Source: Thauera sp. (GTDB lineage Bacteria > Pseudomonadota > Gammaproteobacteria > Burkholderiales > Rhodocyclaceae). From it: a stretch of 64,000 bases of DNA. The stretch is taken from contig DMCZ01000039.1 in assembly GCA_003446655.1 (NCBI GenBank), forward strand, positions 1 through 64,000, read 5' to 3'. Of the stretch, positions 17,117-25,473 are shown in pieces; the stretch's first letter is position 1, and each line of letters opens with the position of its first letter. A program made the position numbers and the translations under genes. The notes under the pieces are model-generated. The model was not told where the DNA came from. It did not search any database and saw nothing but the letters and a program-made list of their open reading frames with translations.

Positions 17117-18337
17117 TCAGGGGGCCATGGGGGTGGTGGCGCGCGTGCCCGCCTCGTCGAGGCGCCCGCTGCGCGCGAGCACCAGCACGCCGAGCGCGAG
17201 CACGACTTCAATGGCGCCGATGATGACGAACACCGGGGCATAGGGGCGCGCCATGAACCAGCCGAAGATCGTGAGCAGCACGCTGCTGAGCACCGGCCCG
17301 GCAGCAAAGCCCAGCGAGCCCGCCATGTTGAAGGCCGCCAGTGCACTCGCGCGGCAGTCGGCGCCGCCGTACTGCGCCGCCAGCACCAGCGAGGGCGCGT
17401 ACATCAGGGCGGCGATCAACCCGCCCATGGCCATCGCCGAGACGATGCGCTCGGCGGGCAGGAAGGCGAGTATGGCAAGGAACACGCCGTACAGCACGCT
17501 GCCGATCACCATCATCAGCAGCGGGTCCCAGTGCCGCGACAGGTGGCCCGCGGGCCAGGTCAGCAAAGAGAAGGGCACCAGGAAGGCTGCCATCGCCAGC
17601 CCGATCTGGCCAGCATCGAAACCGATCACCAGCCCCAGGTAGAGCGACAGTGTGGACACGATGAAGCCCACCGTCAGGCGGTCGGCGAACGAGAACGCGA
17701 GCGGAATCACCAGTTGCCGGCGGCGGCGCAAGGTGGCGACGATCTCGGCCGCCGCCATGCGCGGGCGCACGGTCGTGCCATCGGCCAGCCCGACGACTCC
17801 CGCCGCTGCCAGCGCGAGCGAGAGCAGGCCTCCCCCCAGGGGGACCCACAGCGGGTCGATGCTGCCGATGAAGCCGCCCAGGGGCGCGCCGGTGGCCACG
17901 CCTAGGCTGATGCAGGCGCCGACGGCGCCCATGCGCGCACCGAGCCCCGCCTTGCCGGCGTGATCGGCACCCAGCGCCATCAGCAGCGACAGCGCCGACA
18001 TGTGTGCGAAGCCTTCGACGAGGCGCAGCGCAAGGAGCAGGCCATAGCTTTCCGCGCTGCGGTAGGCCCAGGCGATGCCGAGCAGGGTGAGGCCGTTAAT
18101 CGCCAGTGCGCCGACCGCCAGGGCCTTGCGCCGTCCGAGCCGGTCCGACAGCACGCCCGCCACCGGTGCGCCGACCAGTGCGCCGATCATGTTGATCGAC
18201 ATGAACAGGTGGCTGGCGAACTGGCCGAGCCCGGGAAAGCGCTCGGCGGTGAAGTCGGCCAACACCGGCACCATGCCGGTGACCGGGAGCATCAGCCCGT
18301 AGAGCAGCAGCAGCGGGAGCAGGTGGGGACCGATCAT
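17117..18337 (-). CDS. MFS transporter
   Basis: This 406-residue major facilitator superfamily permease has about 12 membrane helices. The loop 2-3 signature is clear (GVLSDRLGRRKALAVG), and a second, weaker copy lies after helix 8 (GHLSRHWDPLLMM). The helix 5 region has GARMGAVGACISLGVATGAPLGG, an antiporter-like Gly pattern, so drug/H+ antiport or metabolite export is plausible; the substrate cannot be told. The start at MIGPHLLPLLLL places the first helix directly after the Met. Upstream in-frame codons are Arg-rich and unlikely to be translated. Confidence 0.85.
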   Translation of the reverse strand: MIGPHLLPLLLLYGLMLPVTGMVPVLADFTAERFPGLGQFASHLFMSINMIGALVGAPVAGVLSDRLGRRKALAVGALAINGLTLLGIAWAYRSAESYGLLLALRLVEGFAHMSALSLLMALGADHAGKAGLGARMGAVGACISLGVATGAPLGGFIGSIDPLWVPLGGGLLSLALAAAGVVGLADGTTVRPRMAAAEIVATLRRRRQLVIPLAFSFADRLTVGFIVSTLSLYLGLVIGFDAGQIGLAMAAFLVPFSLLTWPAGHLSRHWDPLLMMVIGSVLYGVFLAILAFLPAERIVSAMAMGGLIAALMYAPSLVLAAQYGGADCRASALAAFNMAGSLGFAAGPVLSSVLLTIFGWFMARPYAPVFVIIGAIEVVLALGVLVLARSGRLDEAGTRATTPMAP

Positions 18338-18508
18338 CGGGGTCAGGCGGCGCACCCCGCGCCGGGCCGTGGTGGGTTGCAGGGAACAGGATGATACGTC
18401 GCCCGCCCGGCTTCCTGCCCTGTCGAGGATCAAGGCCCGGGGGCGCCTCCTCACTGGCACTGAGAGTGTTTCGCGCGTGGTAGGTTTCCCTGGCTGGCGG
18501 CCTCCTCT

Positions 18509-19732
18509 TCAGAACAATATGGAAGTCCCCTTTGGATGGTGTGCGCGGTAGCCGCGGCGCGCCTGGTCGGCCTCTTCGCTCCACGGGGCGGTGCAGCGCG
18601 TCAGGTAATTGAAGTGCAGCGTCGGGCGGCCCGGGCCTGCATGGTGTTCGAGGATGAGGTCGAGGGCGCGTTTGTGCGGATGCCGGAACAGGGCGCCGCT
18701 GGTCGACACCAGGTAGTGATTGCAACGCAGACGCTCGAGCAGGCTCGCGCTGAGGTTGGCGACGCTGCCGTGGTGCGGCAGCTTGAAAGCGTCGAGCGTC
18801 AGTCGATTGCCCGTGTCCCCAGTAAGGACGGCGATCGAGCGCTCGAGCACGCCGGGCCAAGCGTCGCCGGCAAGCAGCAGGCGAACCTGGGGTGAGGTGG
18901 CGGGGTATTCGAGCAGCAAGGCGATGCTGCTGCCGTTGGCGGCGCTGGCGTCGCCGCCGAAGGGCGCATCGGCACCCGGTTCGCCGCCGCCACGGCCGAG
19001 GGTGTCCTCCAGCTCCACGTCGAGGTCGCTGTCGTCGTCTGCAGGCAGCTCGTAGCGCCGCTCGCCCGCAGCCGCGAACTCGTCATCCGCCGAGGTGCCG
19101 AGCACGTCGCCGAGCGGCCGCAGGCTACGGCTGGCGGCGAGCTTGTGGCGCAGCGCGGCGATGTCGCCCGATTGCACGCGGGCGCGGTCGAGTTCCTTTT
19201 TCCAGCGGTCCTTCAGGTAGAGCAGGCCCTCGTGGTCGGGGGACAGCAGGGTGAGCCGGCAGTCGCCGGGCAACTCCACGACGGGCAGCTTGCCGAGCGT
19301 GTGGTCGATGCCCGCCGGCCCGCGCTCGAACTCGAGGTTCCACACCTGAGTGTTGGTGCGCGCCTCGTAATCGGCGATCAGCATGCCGAGGATCTCGCCC
19401 TGCAGTGCGCCGAGCGGTTGGCCAGCGGGGTCCGGTACGGCGTTGAGCTGGTCGCGGCCGTTGAACCAGATGCGATCGAACCGGCAGTGCAGCGCCTCGG
19501 CGTCGAGGAGCAGGCGGATCACGCCCTCGATGTGGTCGGCGTCCACGTGCGTGATCACCAGCAGGTCGAAGCGGCGCTCGCTGGCGGGCAGGTGGAGGAT
19601 GCGTTCGCGCAGGGTGGGGTAGGTGTGGGCGGGGCCGCCGTCGATCAGGATGCGATGGACGGTCGTGCCGCTACCGTATTCGATCCACAGGCAGTCGCCG
19701 TGCGCGGCGGGGAGCATTTCGATGCGGAGCAT
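18509..19732 (-). CDS. ComEC/Rec2-type metallo-beta-lactamase-fold hydrolase
   Basis: This 407-residue stand-alone metallo-beta-lactamase-fold protein is related to the C-terminal domain of ComEC/Rec2. The metal-site motif is THVDADHIEG (the ComEC-type H-x-D-x-D-H variant), preceded by LIDGGP and followed in the C-terminal half by LLLAGDAW and LPHHGSVANLS, all diagnostic of this subgroup. Between residues about 230 and 300 lies an acidic, Gly-rich insertion. There is no signal peptide, so action is cytoplasmic; ComEC-type domains are nucleases or phosphodiesterases. It is the last gene of the patatin-CHAT-MBL operon, 19 bp after the CHAT gene. Confidence 0.85.
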   Translation of the reverse strand: MLRIEMLPAAHGDCLWIEYGSGTTVHRILIDGGPAHTYPTLRERILHLPASERRFDLLVITHVDADHIEGVIRLLLDAEALHCRFDRIWFNGRDQLNAVPDPAGQPLGALQGEILGMLIADYEARTNTQVWNLEFERGPAGIDHTLGKLPVVELPGDCRLTLLSPDHEGLLYLKDRWKKELDRARVQSGDIAALRHKLAASRSLRPLGDVLGTSADDEFAAAGERRYELPADDDSDLDVELEDTLGRGGGEPGADAPFGGDASAANGSSIALLLEYPATSPQVRLLLAGDAWPGVLERSIAVLTGDTGNRLTLDAFKLPHHGSVANLSASLLERLRCNHYLVSTSGALFRHPHKRALDLILEHHAGPGRPTLHFNYLTRCTAPWSEEADQARRGYRAHHPKGTSILF

Positions 19733-19751
19733 GGCGGTTCGCCTCTCGGGT

Positions 19752-22715
19752 TCAGGGTGTGGCGGAACGGGGCGCGTGCGCGGGCGGTGCGTCCCGGCGC
19801 CGCGGCAGGCGCCAGTCCGCATCGCCGATCGCCACCAGTGCGAACGCCATCAGGACGCCGTGGGCCAGCAGCCGGCGACGGATGCGGCGCAGTGCGGTGC
19901 CGAAGTCGGCGTCGGGCGTATCGACCGAGGAGAGCTCCGCGAGCAGTTCGGCGGCCAGCACGGCGGCGTGGCGGCCGAGGATCTTGGCTGTGGTACCAAG
20001 CACCAGACTGGCGTGGAAGTCCTTGAATTGCGCGGCGAGGCTGCCGTAGCCGGTCTCCGCAACCTTCTTCTCGGTCTCGCAGCCGAGCAGCAGCACGATC
20101 GGGCCGGGGTCGATCGGGGCGGGATTGATCAGGGTCTCGTTGAGCTGCGGGCGAAAGCGCCAGCGGCGGTCTTCCTCGAAGCTCTCGTCGCCGATCTCGA
20201 GGTAGTCGAGGCCGGCGTCGAGGTCATGGTGGGCGAGCAGGATCAGCAAGGGCGGGCTGTGCTGCGCGACTTCGATCTCCCACTGGTTCCAGTCGTCGAC
20301 GATCTTCGGGCTGGGAATGCGTGCGGCGAGCGCCGCATGCAGCAGCTGGCGTTCGCGCTCGGGCACCGTGCTGATGCTCGCGCACAGCGCGGCGTCGAAG
20401 GGGCGCAAGCTGCGCCGCTCGGGGGCGGGTAGCGACAGGTCGGTCAGGCGCTCGGTGTCGAAGCGTTCGACGACCTTGCGCATCGCCCAGAAACCGAGCG
20501 GACAGATCGTCGCGCCCGAGTTCTTGCCGGGTCCTGCGGCGTCGCAGACCGCACAGCGGCTGCCGTCGCCCGTGAGTGCGTTCAGCCAGCCCGCGCACAG
20601 CTTCGCATCCGAATCCGGCATGGCGCGGTCGTAGATGAATTCCAGCGGGACGACGCGCTCCTCGTCGAGATTGATCACCTGGATGCGGTCGCCCGGGTCG
20701 GTGAAGCCCTGGCGCCTGAGCTGCTGGAACAGCGCGGATCCATGCCTGGCGAGCAGGCGAAGGAAGGCCGCGACCTCGGCGTCTTCGGCGTCGAGCAGCG
20801 CCTCGCCCTCATCGAGTCCGCGCTGCGCGCGGCGGCGCACCATGGTCTTCTCGGTCAGGAACAGGTTGTCGTTGAGAAAACCCATCAGGCCGGCGGTGTC
20901 GCCGAGGTCGAAGATCCTGCCGCCGCTGCCGCCGAACAGGCGCAGGTGGCGCGGGCCGAAGACCATCGTGGCATCGACCGGGGTGCGCTCGGCAAGCCGG
21001 ATCACCTCGCGCTGGCCGAAGCTCACATCGATGCGCGGGTCCTCGAGTCCGTCGTCCGTCGTGCCGGCGGGCAGCACCGGTGCCGAGATGGAGACCGCCT
21101 CGAACACCTTGCCGCGGTAGCGGAACATGAGCTGCGCCGCGAGTTGGTCGATGTCCGCTGGCACGTCGATGGCGAGCTCGCAGGGGTCGCTCGGCGCGCG
21201 GCGGTCGGCGGGCAGGCGGATGCGTCCGGCGGGACCGTCGCCGTGGCGGGTGGGCTGGCCGTTGCGCAGGCCGGTCCAGCACAGCTCGACCACCAGCTCG
21301 AGGCCGTCGGAGGGCAGATCCACCTGCTGGATCGGCGCGTTCGCGCTCGGGATGCCGGCTTGCCTGAGCCCGATCCAGCAGCGCACGGTGGTGCGCGCAC
21401 CGGCGACGAAATAATTGTGCTGCCGGCCCTCGTGCAGCAGCAGCGCATTGACGCGGCGGTTCTCCTTCCCGGCTTCCACCGATGCGGTGGCTGCGTCCGG
21501 GTCGAGGGGGGGCGGTGCCACGCCGCGTGCTGCTGCGCGCGGCAGGTCATCGATCAGCGCCGGGCGCTCGACGATCACGTCCCCCGGGCCGGCGGCAGCG
21601 CCGCGCCAGGGCGATGCGGCGCGCCCTGCCTGCGCATCGGCCGCCAGGCCGATCAATCGCAGCAGGCGCACCCGCGACGCGGGCTCCAGTCCGGGGCTGT
21701 CAAGCGCGAGCAGCGCGGGTACGAAGGTGGCGGCGGGCTCGCGCGCAATCATCCAGCCCACCTGCGCGTCATCGAAGCGCGCTTGCGTGGGGCTGTGCTG
21801 GCTGTCGTCTGGCGTGATCCAGCCGAACTGGACGTCGTCGTCCTTGGACCGCAGCTGGCGCTCGGCAAGTGCTGCGGCTGATTCGGGTGGATCGAAGGGC
21901 GCAGGCAGGGAAACCGGGTCGGGGGCAGGCGCGCGCTCAAGCGCCAGGCCCTGTGCATCGGCGATGCCGGTTGCCGCGCGCACCGTGAGTTCCAGTGCGC
22001 GCACGCGTTCGTGGTCGGCGCCTGCTTGATCGTCCTGCGTGCCCCACTGCTCGAGGGTTGTCAGCAGGTGCTGGCGCATCGCTGCGGGAATCGGGCGGAT
22101 GGAGGCGATCTCGGCGTAGGCCGTCCATGGGCTACCCCAGAACAGCGTCGGCGGGCGCCAGTCGTTGCGCACGGCCCGACTGGAAAAGAGCGCATCGAAG
22201 GGCCCGAAGTCGCCCAGACGTGCGCGGCAGAGCGCCCACCAGAAGTCGATGTCGGCGGGGTAGTCGCCTGGCACGGGCGGCGGGAGATCGAGCGGGGACA
22301 GCCCGGCGTCCTCGAGCGGCATCGCAGCGAGTGGGCGATAGTTGGCTTGCTCGCCGCGCGCCAGGCCTGCGACCAGGGCCGGGATGCGCCCCGGCTCGGC
22401 AACCTCATCGAGCGCGTGGGCGATGGCTTCGCGCTCGGGTTCGGAGGCGTCGCCGGACATCTCGAGCAGGCGTTCGCGCACGGAGCGGACCGGCAAGCGC
22501 GCGGCGAAGGCGAGCGCCTCGCCACGCATCGGCGCGCCGGGCGGCAGCGTGGTCGCGATCTGCCATGCCGCGCGGGCGATCCGCAGCCAGTGCGCTGCGC
22601 CGAGCGCGAAGCGGGCCGCGGCCTCAAGGGCCGCCAGGCGAACCCGCGGGTCGGCATCCCGCTCGACCAGGTTGAGCAGCGCGTCGAGGTGTCGCTGGTC
22701 GGATGGATCGGGCAT
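19752..22715 (-). CDS. Large HEAT-like/CHAT (caspase-like protease) protein
   Basis: This is a 987-residue protein. Residues about 5-170 form helical repeats of HEAT type (LLNLVERDADPRVRLAALEAA). The middle (about 170-560) is unrecognised and beta-rich towards its end. The C-terminal 300 residues resemble a CHAT domain, the caspase-HetF-associated Cys protease fold. The His region is LLILLAHHDLD (His829/His830), and the Cys follows a hydrophobic strand in VLLLGCETEK (Cys879). A Cys-rich CAVC...CPLGFW segment lies before it. GGAGAG precedes the ATG. It is flanked by the patatin gene (77 bp upstream) and MBL gene (19 bp downstream) in one operon. Protease activity is inferred. Confidence 0.75.
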   Translation of the reverse strand: MPDPSDQRHLDALLNLVERDADPRVRLAALEAAARFALGAAHWLRIARAAWQIATTLPPGAPMRGEALAFAARLPVRSVRERLLEMSGDASEPEREAIAHALDEVAEPGRIPALVAGLARGEQANYRPLAAMPLEDAGLSPLDLPPPVPGDYPADIDFWWALCRARLGDFGPFDALFSSRAVRNDWRPPTLFWGSPWTAYAEIASIRPIPAAMRQHLLTTLEQWGTQDDQAGADHERVRALELTVRAATGIADAQGLALERAPAPDPVSLPAPFDPPESAAALAERQLRSKDDDVQFGWITPDDSQHSPTQARFDDAQVGWMIAREPAATFVPALLALDSPGLEPASRVRLLRLIGLAADAQAGRAASPWRGAAAGPGDVIVERPALIDDLPRAAARGVAPPPLDPDAATASVEAGKENRRVNALLLHEGRQHNYFVAGARTTVRCWIGLRQAGIPSANAPIQQVDLPSDGLELVVELCWTGLRNGQPTRHGDGPAGRIRLPADRRAPSDPCELAIDVPADIDQLAAQLMFRYRGKVFEAVSISAPVLPAGTTDDGLEDPRIDVSFGQREVIRLAERTPVDATMVFGPRHLRLFGGSGGRIFDLGDTAGLMGFLNDNLFLTEKTMVRRRAQRGLDEGEALLDAEDAEVAAFLRLLARHGSALFQQLRRQGFTDPGDRIQVINLDEERVVPLEFIYDRAMPDSDAKLCAGWLNALTGDGSRCAVCDAAGPGKNSGATICPLGFWAMRKVVERFDTERLTDLSLPAPERRSLRPFDAALCASISTVPERERQLLHAALAARIPSPKIVDDWNQWEIEVAQHSPPLLILLAHHDLDAGLDYLEIGDESFEEDRRWRFRPQLNETLINPAPIDPGPIVLLLGCETEKKVAETGYGSLAAQFKDFHASLVLGTTAKILGRHAAVLAAELLAELSSVDTPDADFGTALRRIRRRLLAHGVLMAFALVAIGDADWRLPRRRDAPPAHAPRSATP

Positions 22716-22792
22716 CTTGCGCTCTCCGTGCGTGCGGCGTTTGACTCCTGCTCGTTGTCCCGTGGCGCCGCCCGTGCTCGGCGGATGAATCC

Positions 22793-23803
22793 TTACGCCC
22801 CCAGCACTTCCGGCACATAGGTTTGCAGCCGATGGGTGAGCAGCGCGCCCCCATGGCGGGCGAGCACGTCGATCTCGGCGCGGGCTAGCTTGCACAGATT
22901 GGTGCGGATCGCCGACGCGAACGCCGCATCGCCCGCGCGCGCCTCGCCTTCCACGCTGTCGATCGAGAACCATGCGGGCTTCGCGCCGCCGGGCTTGGCG
23001 GCGTTGAGCTCCAGGCGCTTGAACTGCAGCCCGCGCACCTGCTCCATCATGATGTCGAGCGCCTCCACCAGCACCGCCGAGCCGGCCTCGGTGGGACGTT
23101 CGTCGATGCGGAAGGGCTTGCCCGCGTCGCTGACGATGACGTAGTCGAGCGCGTTGCGCGCGCGCAGCAGCGGATTGACGCCGAGGTTGTCATACACGCC
23201 GCCGTCGGACAGCGTCACGTAGTCGACGCCGGCCGCCGGATACTCGCTCTGGTCCACCCGCAGCGGTGGGAACACCGGCGGGAACGCCGACGAGGCGGCG
23301 ACCGCGCGGCTGAGGCGGAAGTCGTGCGCGGGGGCGGCGCCGAGCTGCCACTCGCCCATCTCCGCCGGCAGGTTGCCGCCGGTGACGAAGAAGAACATGT
23401 TGCCGGTGGCGAGGTTGGTGGCATTCACGTAGAGGCGCGGGCCGCCCTTGAGCGAGCCGAGCGAACGCTTGCCGTAGAGGTCACGCTCGTAGCTGGCGGC
23501 GAGCTTGTCGAGCCGGCTGTGGAAGGGGTCGAGCATGCCGCCGATAACCGAGGACACCGCGATCGAGGTGCTCGCGAGGTAGCGCTCGAGCTTGTCGAGC
23601 GCGTCCTCCTCTTCCCAGTGACTGGCGAGGAAGGCGCCGGCGATGCTGCCGCCGCTGACGCAGCTCAGCAGATCCAGCTTCCACAGCAGGCCCAGCTCGT
23701 GCAGCGTGCGGAACACGCCGAGATGGAATGCCGCCGCGCGGAAACCGCCGCCCGACAGCGCCAGCCCGATCCGCTTGTTCTGTCCACCGATCTGAATCGT
23801 CAT
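22793..23803 (-). CDS. Patatin-like phospholipase
   Basis: This 336-residue cytoplasmic patatin-fold lipase would hydrolyse membrane phospholipids using a Ser-Asp dyad. The oxyanion loop is LALSGGGFRAAAFHLGVF (residues about 17-33), the nucleophile elbow is CVSGGSIAG (G-G-S-I-A, a variant of G-x-S-x-G), and the catalytic Asp is in SDGGVYDNLG. All key residues are kept, so it should be active. GGGGGAGGA is an excellent ribosome binding site before the ATG. It is the first gene of an operon with the CHAT and MBL genes. Patatins are common lethal effectors in anti-phage systems, but also have other roles. Confidence 0.9.
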   Translation of the reverse strand: MTIQIGGQNKRIGLALSGGGFRAAAFHLGVFRTLHELGLLWKLDLLSCVSGGSIAGAFLASHWEEEDALDKLERYLASTSIAVSSVIGGMLDPFHSRLDKLAASYERDLYGKRSLGSLKGGPRLYVNATNLATGNMFFFVTGGNLPAEMGEWQLGAAPAHDFRLSRAVAASSAFPPVFPPLRVDQSEYPAAGVDYVTLSDGGVYDNLGVNPLLRARNALDYVIVSDAGKPFRIDERPTEAGSAVLVEALDIMMEQVRGLQFKRLELNAAKPGGAKPAWFSIDSVEGEARAGDAAFASAIRTNLCKLARAEIDVLARHGGALLTHRLQTYVPEVLGA

Positions 23804-24173
23804 CGCGTCCTCCCCCGGTTGTATGCGTTCGCGCCGCGCTCGCGCCCGCGCGCGCGGCCTCCCTGACGCAAATGTAGGAGACAAGCGGGGCGGGGGAAAG
23901 GTGAGGGAAGGCGGGGGCAGGAAAAGCCGGGGAGGCCGCCGGTGAGCGGCGCACGGCTCCGTACGCGGTAAAGATCATTTTGTGATCTAATTCGCCCCCA
24001 TCCGGCGGCGGCAGGCATCGGTCCCGCCGAGACTTTCCGCCCACGGCTCCACACACCGCCCCCCTCCAGCACCCCCCTCTCGCCCCTTAACTCCAGCACC
24101 GTCCCTCCCATCGCCGTCGCGCACGCGTGCCTGTGCCCGCCGCGCGCCGCGCCCCTCGCTTCCGGACCCCCGC
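23804..24173. other. 370-bp divergent intergenic region, patatin operon / HPP gene
   Basis: This holds the promoters of both divergent units. The half near the HPP gene is strongly pyrimidine-rich on the + strand (runs of C and T from about 24050 to 24120). The centre has a short AT-rich island (23968-23993) containing a palindrome described separately. No ORF here looks coding. Confidence 0.6.
23972..23988. promoter_or_regulatory. Perfect palindrome, putative operator for the patatin operon
   Basis: AGATCA (23972-23977) and TGATCT (23983-23988) flank a 5-base TTTTG. This is a perfect inverted repeat in an AT-rich island, 170 bp upstream of the patatin start and 185 bp upstream of the HPP gene. 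It looks like a dimeric regulator site; the regulator is unknown. Confidence 0.5.
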
Positions 24174-25277
24174 ATGTCGTTCTGGCCTCGTTTCACGCTA
24201 CCCGCCCCGCTCGCCGCCGGCCCGCGGGAGATCCTGCTTGGCTCGCTCGGCGCCGGGCTGGGCCTGCTGCTCACCGAGTGGGTCGGGCGGCTCATCCTCG
24301 GCCACAGCCTGCCCTGGTTCGTCGCCCCGATGGGGGCCTCGGCGGTGCTGCTGTTCTGCGTGCCCGCCAGCCCGCTGGCGCAGCCCTGGCCCTGTCTGGC
24401 GGGCAATACCCTGTCGGCCGTGATCGGGGTCGCGTGTCACCAGCTGCTGGGCGACACCGGCATGGCGCTCGCGCTGGCCGGGCTGCTGGCGATCGGCACC
24501 ATGTTCCTGCTCCGCTGCCTGCATCCGCCCGGTGGCGCGATGGCGCTGACCGCGGTGCTCGGCGGGCCGGCCGTCCATGAGCTCGGCTACGGCTTCGCGC
24601 TCGCGCCGGTGATGGTCGACACCGTCGCGATGCTGCTGCTCGCCGCGCTGTTCAACAACCTTGCCGGGCGGCGCTACCCGCACCAGTCCGCGGCGCGGCC
24701 GCATCCGCACGCCACCCGCGACCCGGTGCCGAGCGAGCGGGTGGGCTTCAACGCCGCCGACCTCGATGCCGCGCTCGCGTCCTTCGGCGAAGTGCTCGAC
24801 ATCGACCGCGAGGACCTGGAAGAGATCATGGTGCGCGCGCAGATGCACGCCCGCCGGCGGCACTGGGGGGCGGTGCGCTGCGGCGACGTCATGTCGCGCG
24901 ACGTGGTGGCGATCGGACCGCAGGCGACGCTCGGCGAGGCCTGGGCGCTGCTGGCGCACCACCGGATCAAGGCGCTGCCGGTGGTGGAGGAGGGCGACCG
25001 GCTGGTCGGTATCATCGCGGTGCGCGACTTCTTCGTCGCCCCCGGCGCGCCCGGCGAGCCGCCGGCAACCATGCGCAGCGGGCGGACCGTGGGCGAGGCG
25101 ATGACCGCCGCGGTGCGCAGCGCCCGTCCGGAGCAGCCGCTGGCCGAGCTCATCGCCGACTTCGCCGACCGCGGCCTGCATCACATGCCGGTGACCGATT
25201 CTGCCGGCCGAGTGGTCGGCATGATCACCCAGTCGGACGTGGTGGGGGCGCTGTTCGCAGGCGAGCCGCGCGGGTGA
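24174..25277 (+). CDS. HPP family membrane protein with C-terminal CBS pair
   Basis: This 367-residue protein has an N-terminal HPP domain (about 1-175) with four to five membrane helices and the family motifs APMGASAVLLF and LHPPGGAMAL. After a linker it has two CBS domains (about 235-290: VMSRDVVAIGPQATLGEAW; about 300-365: GEAMTAAVRSARPEQPLAELI), which usually bind adenine nucleotides. HPP proteins have been linked to nitrite transport in plants and cyanobacteria, but bacterial CBS-fused forms are not well characterised. Orientation and position 196 bp upstream of the molybdoenzyme gene leave a link to anaerobic respiration possible but unproved. Confidence 0.85.
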   Translation: MSFWPRFTLPAPLAAGPREILLGSLGAGLGLLLTEWVGRLILGHSLPWFVAPMGASAVLLFCVPASPLAQPWPCLAGNTLSAVIGVACHQLLGDTGMALALAGLLAIGTMFLLRCLHPPGGAMALTAVLGGPAVHELGYGFALAPVMVDTVAMLLLAALFNNLAGRRYPHQSAARPHPHATRDPVPSERVGFNAADLDAALASFGEVLDIDREDLEEIMVRAQMHARRRHWGAVRCGDVMSRDVVAIGPQATLGEAWALLAHHRIKALPVVEEGDRLVGIIAVRDFFVAPGAPGEPPATMRSGRTVGEAMTAAVRSARPEQPLAELIADFADRGLHHMPVTDSAGRVVGMITQSDVVGALFAGEPRG

Positions 25278-25350
25278 GCGCCCGGGCGTGAGCGTCGCCG
25301 GGCGAGTGGCACCGGGCAAGCGCCGCCAGGGCGCGGCGCCCACGTGAACG

Positions 25351-25401
25351 CCATTAACAAAGCCGTCCACGTGGTTAGCAATTCTGCAGCCGGGGTTAAC
25401 G
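25351..25401. promoter_or_regulatory. Candidate TorR sites upstream of molybdoenzyme gene
   Basis: Three GTTAAC-like hexamers lie here: ATTAAC (25352-25357, an inverted GTTAAT), GTTAGC (25373-25378) and GTTAAC (25395-25400). The last two are 22 bp apart, two helical turns. The same CCATTAACA and GTTAACG strings occur upstream of torE, suggesting a common regulator, with TorR as the obvious candidate. Confidence 0.5.
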
Positions 25402-25432
25402 CCGGTGGCGGAGGATCGGGCTCATGAAGAAC

Positions 25433-25452
25433 TCCGGCCGTACCTGGCCGGA
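25433..25452 (+). repeat. Leader hairpin before molybdoenzyme start
   Basis: TCCGGCC (25433-25439) pairs with GGCCGGA (25446-25452) over a 6-base loop, 21 bp before the start codon and upstream of its CAGGAGA ribosome binding site. There is no T-run. Confidence 0.45.
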
Positions 25453-25473
25453 ACATGAACCAGGAGACCCGCC

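Noticed and set aside
25433..25452. Hairpin upstream of the molybdoenzyme as a molybdenum-cofactor riboswitch
   Set aside because: A single 7-bp stem is far too simple for the known Moco RNA, and no multi-stem structure is evident.
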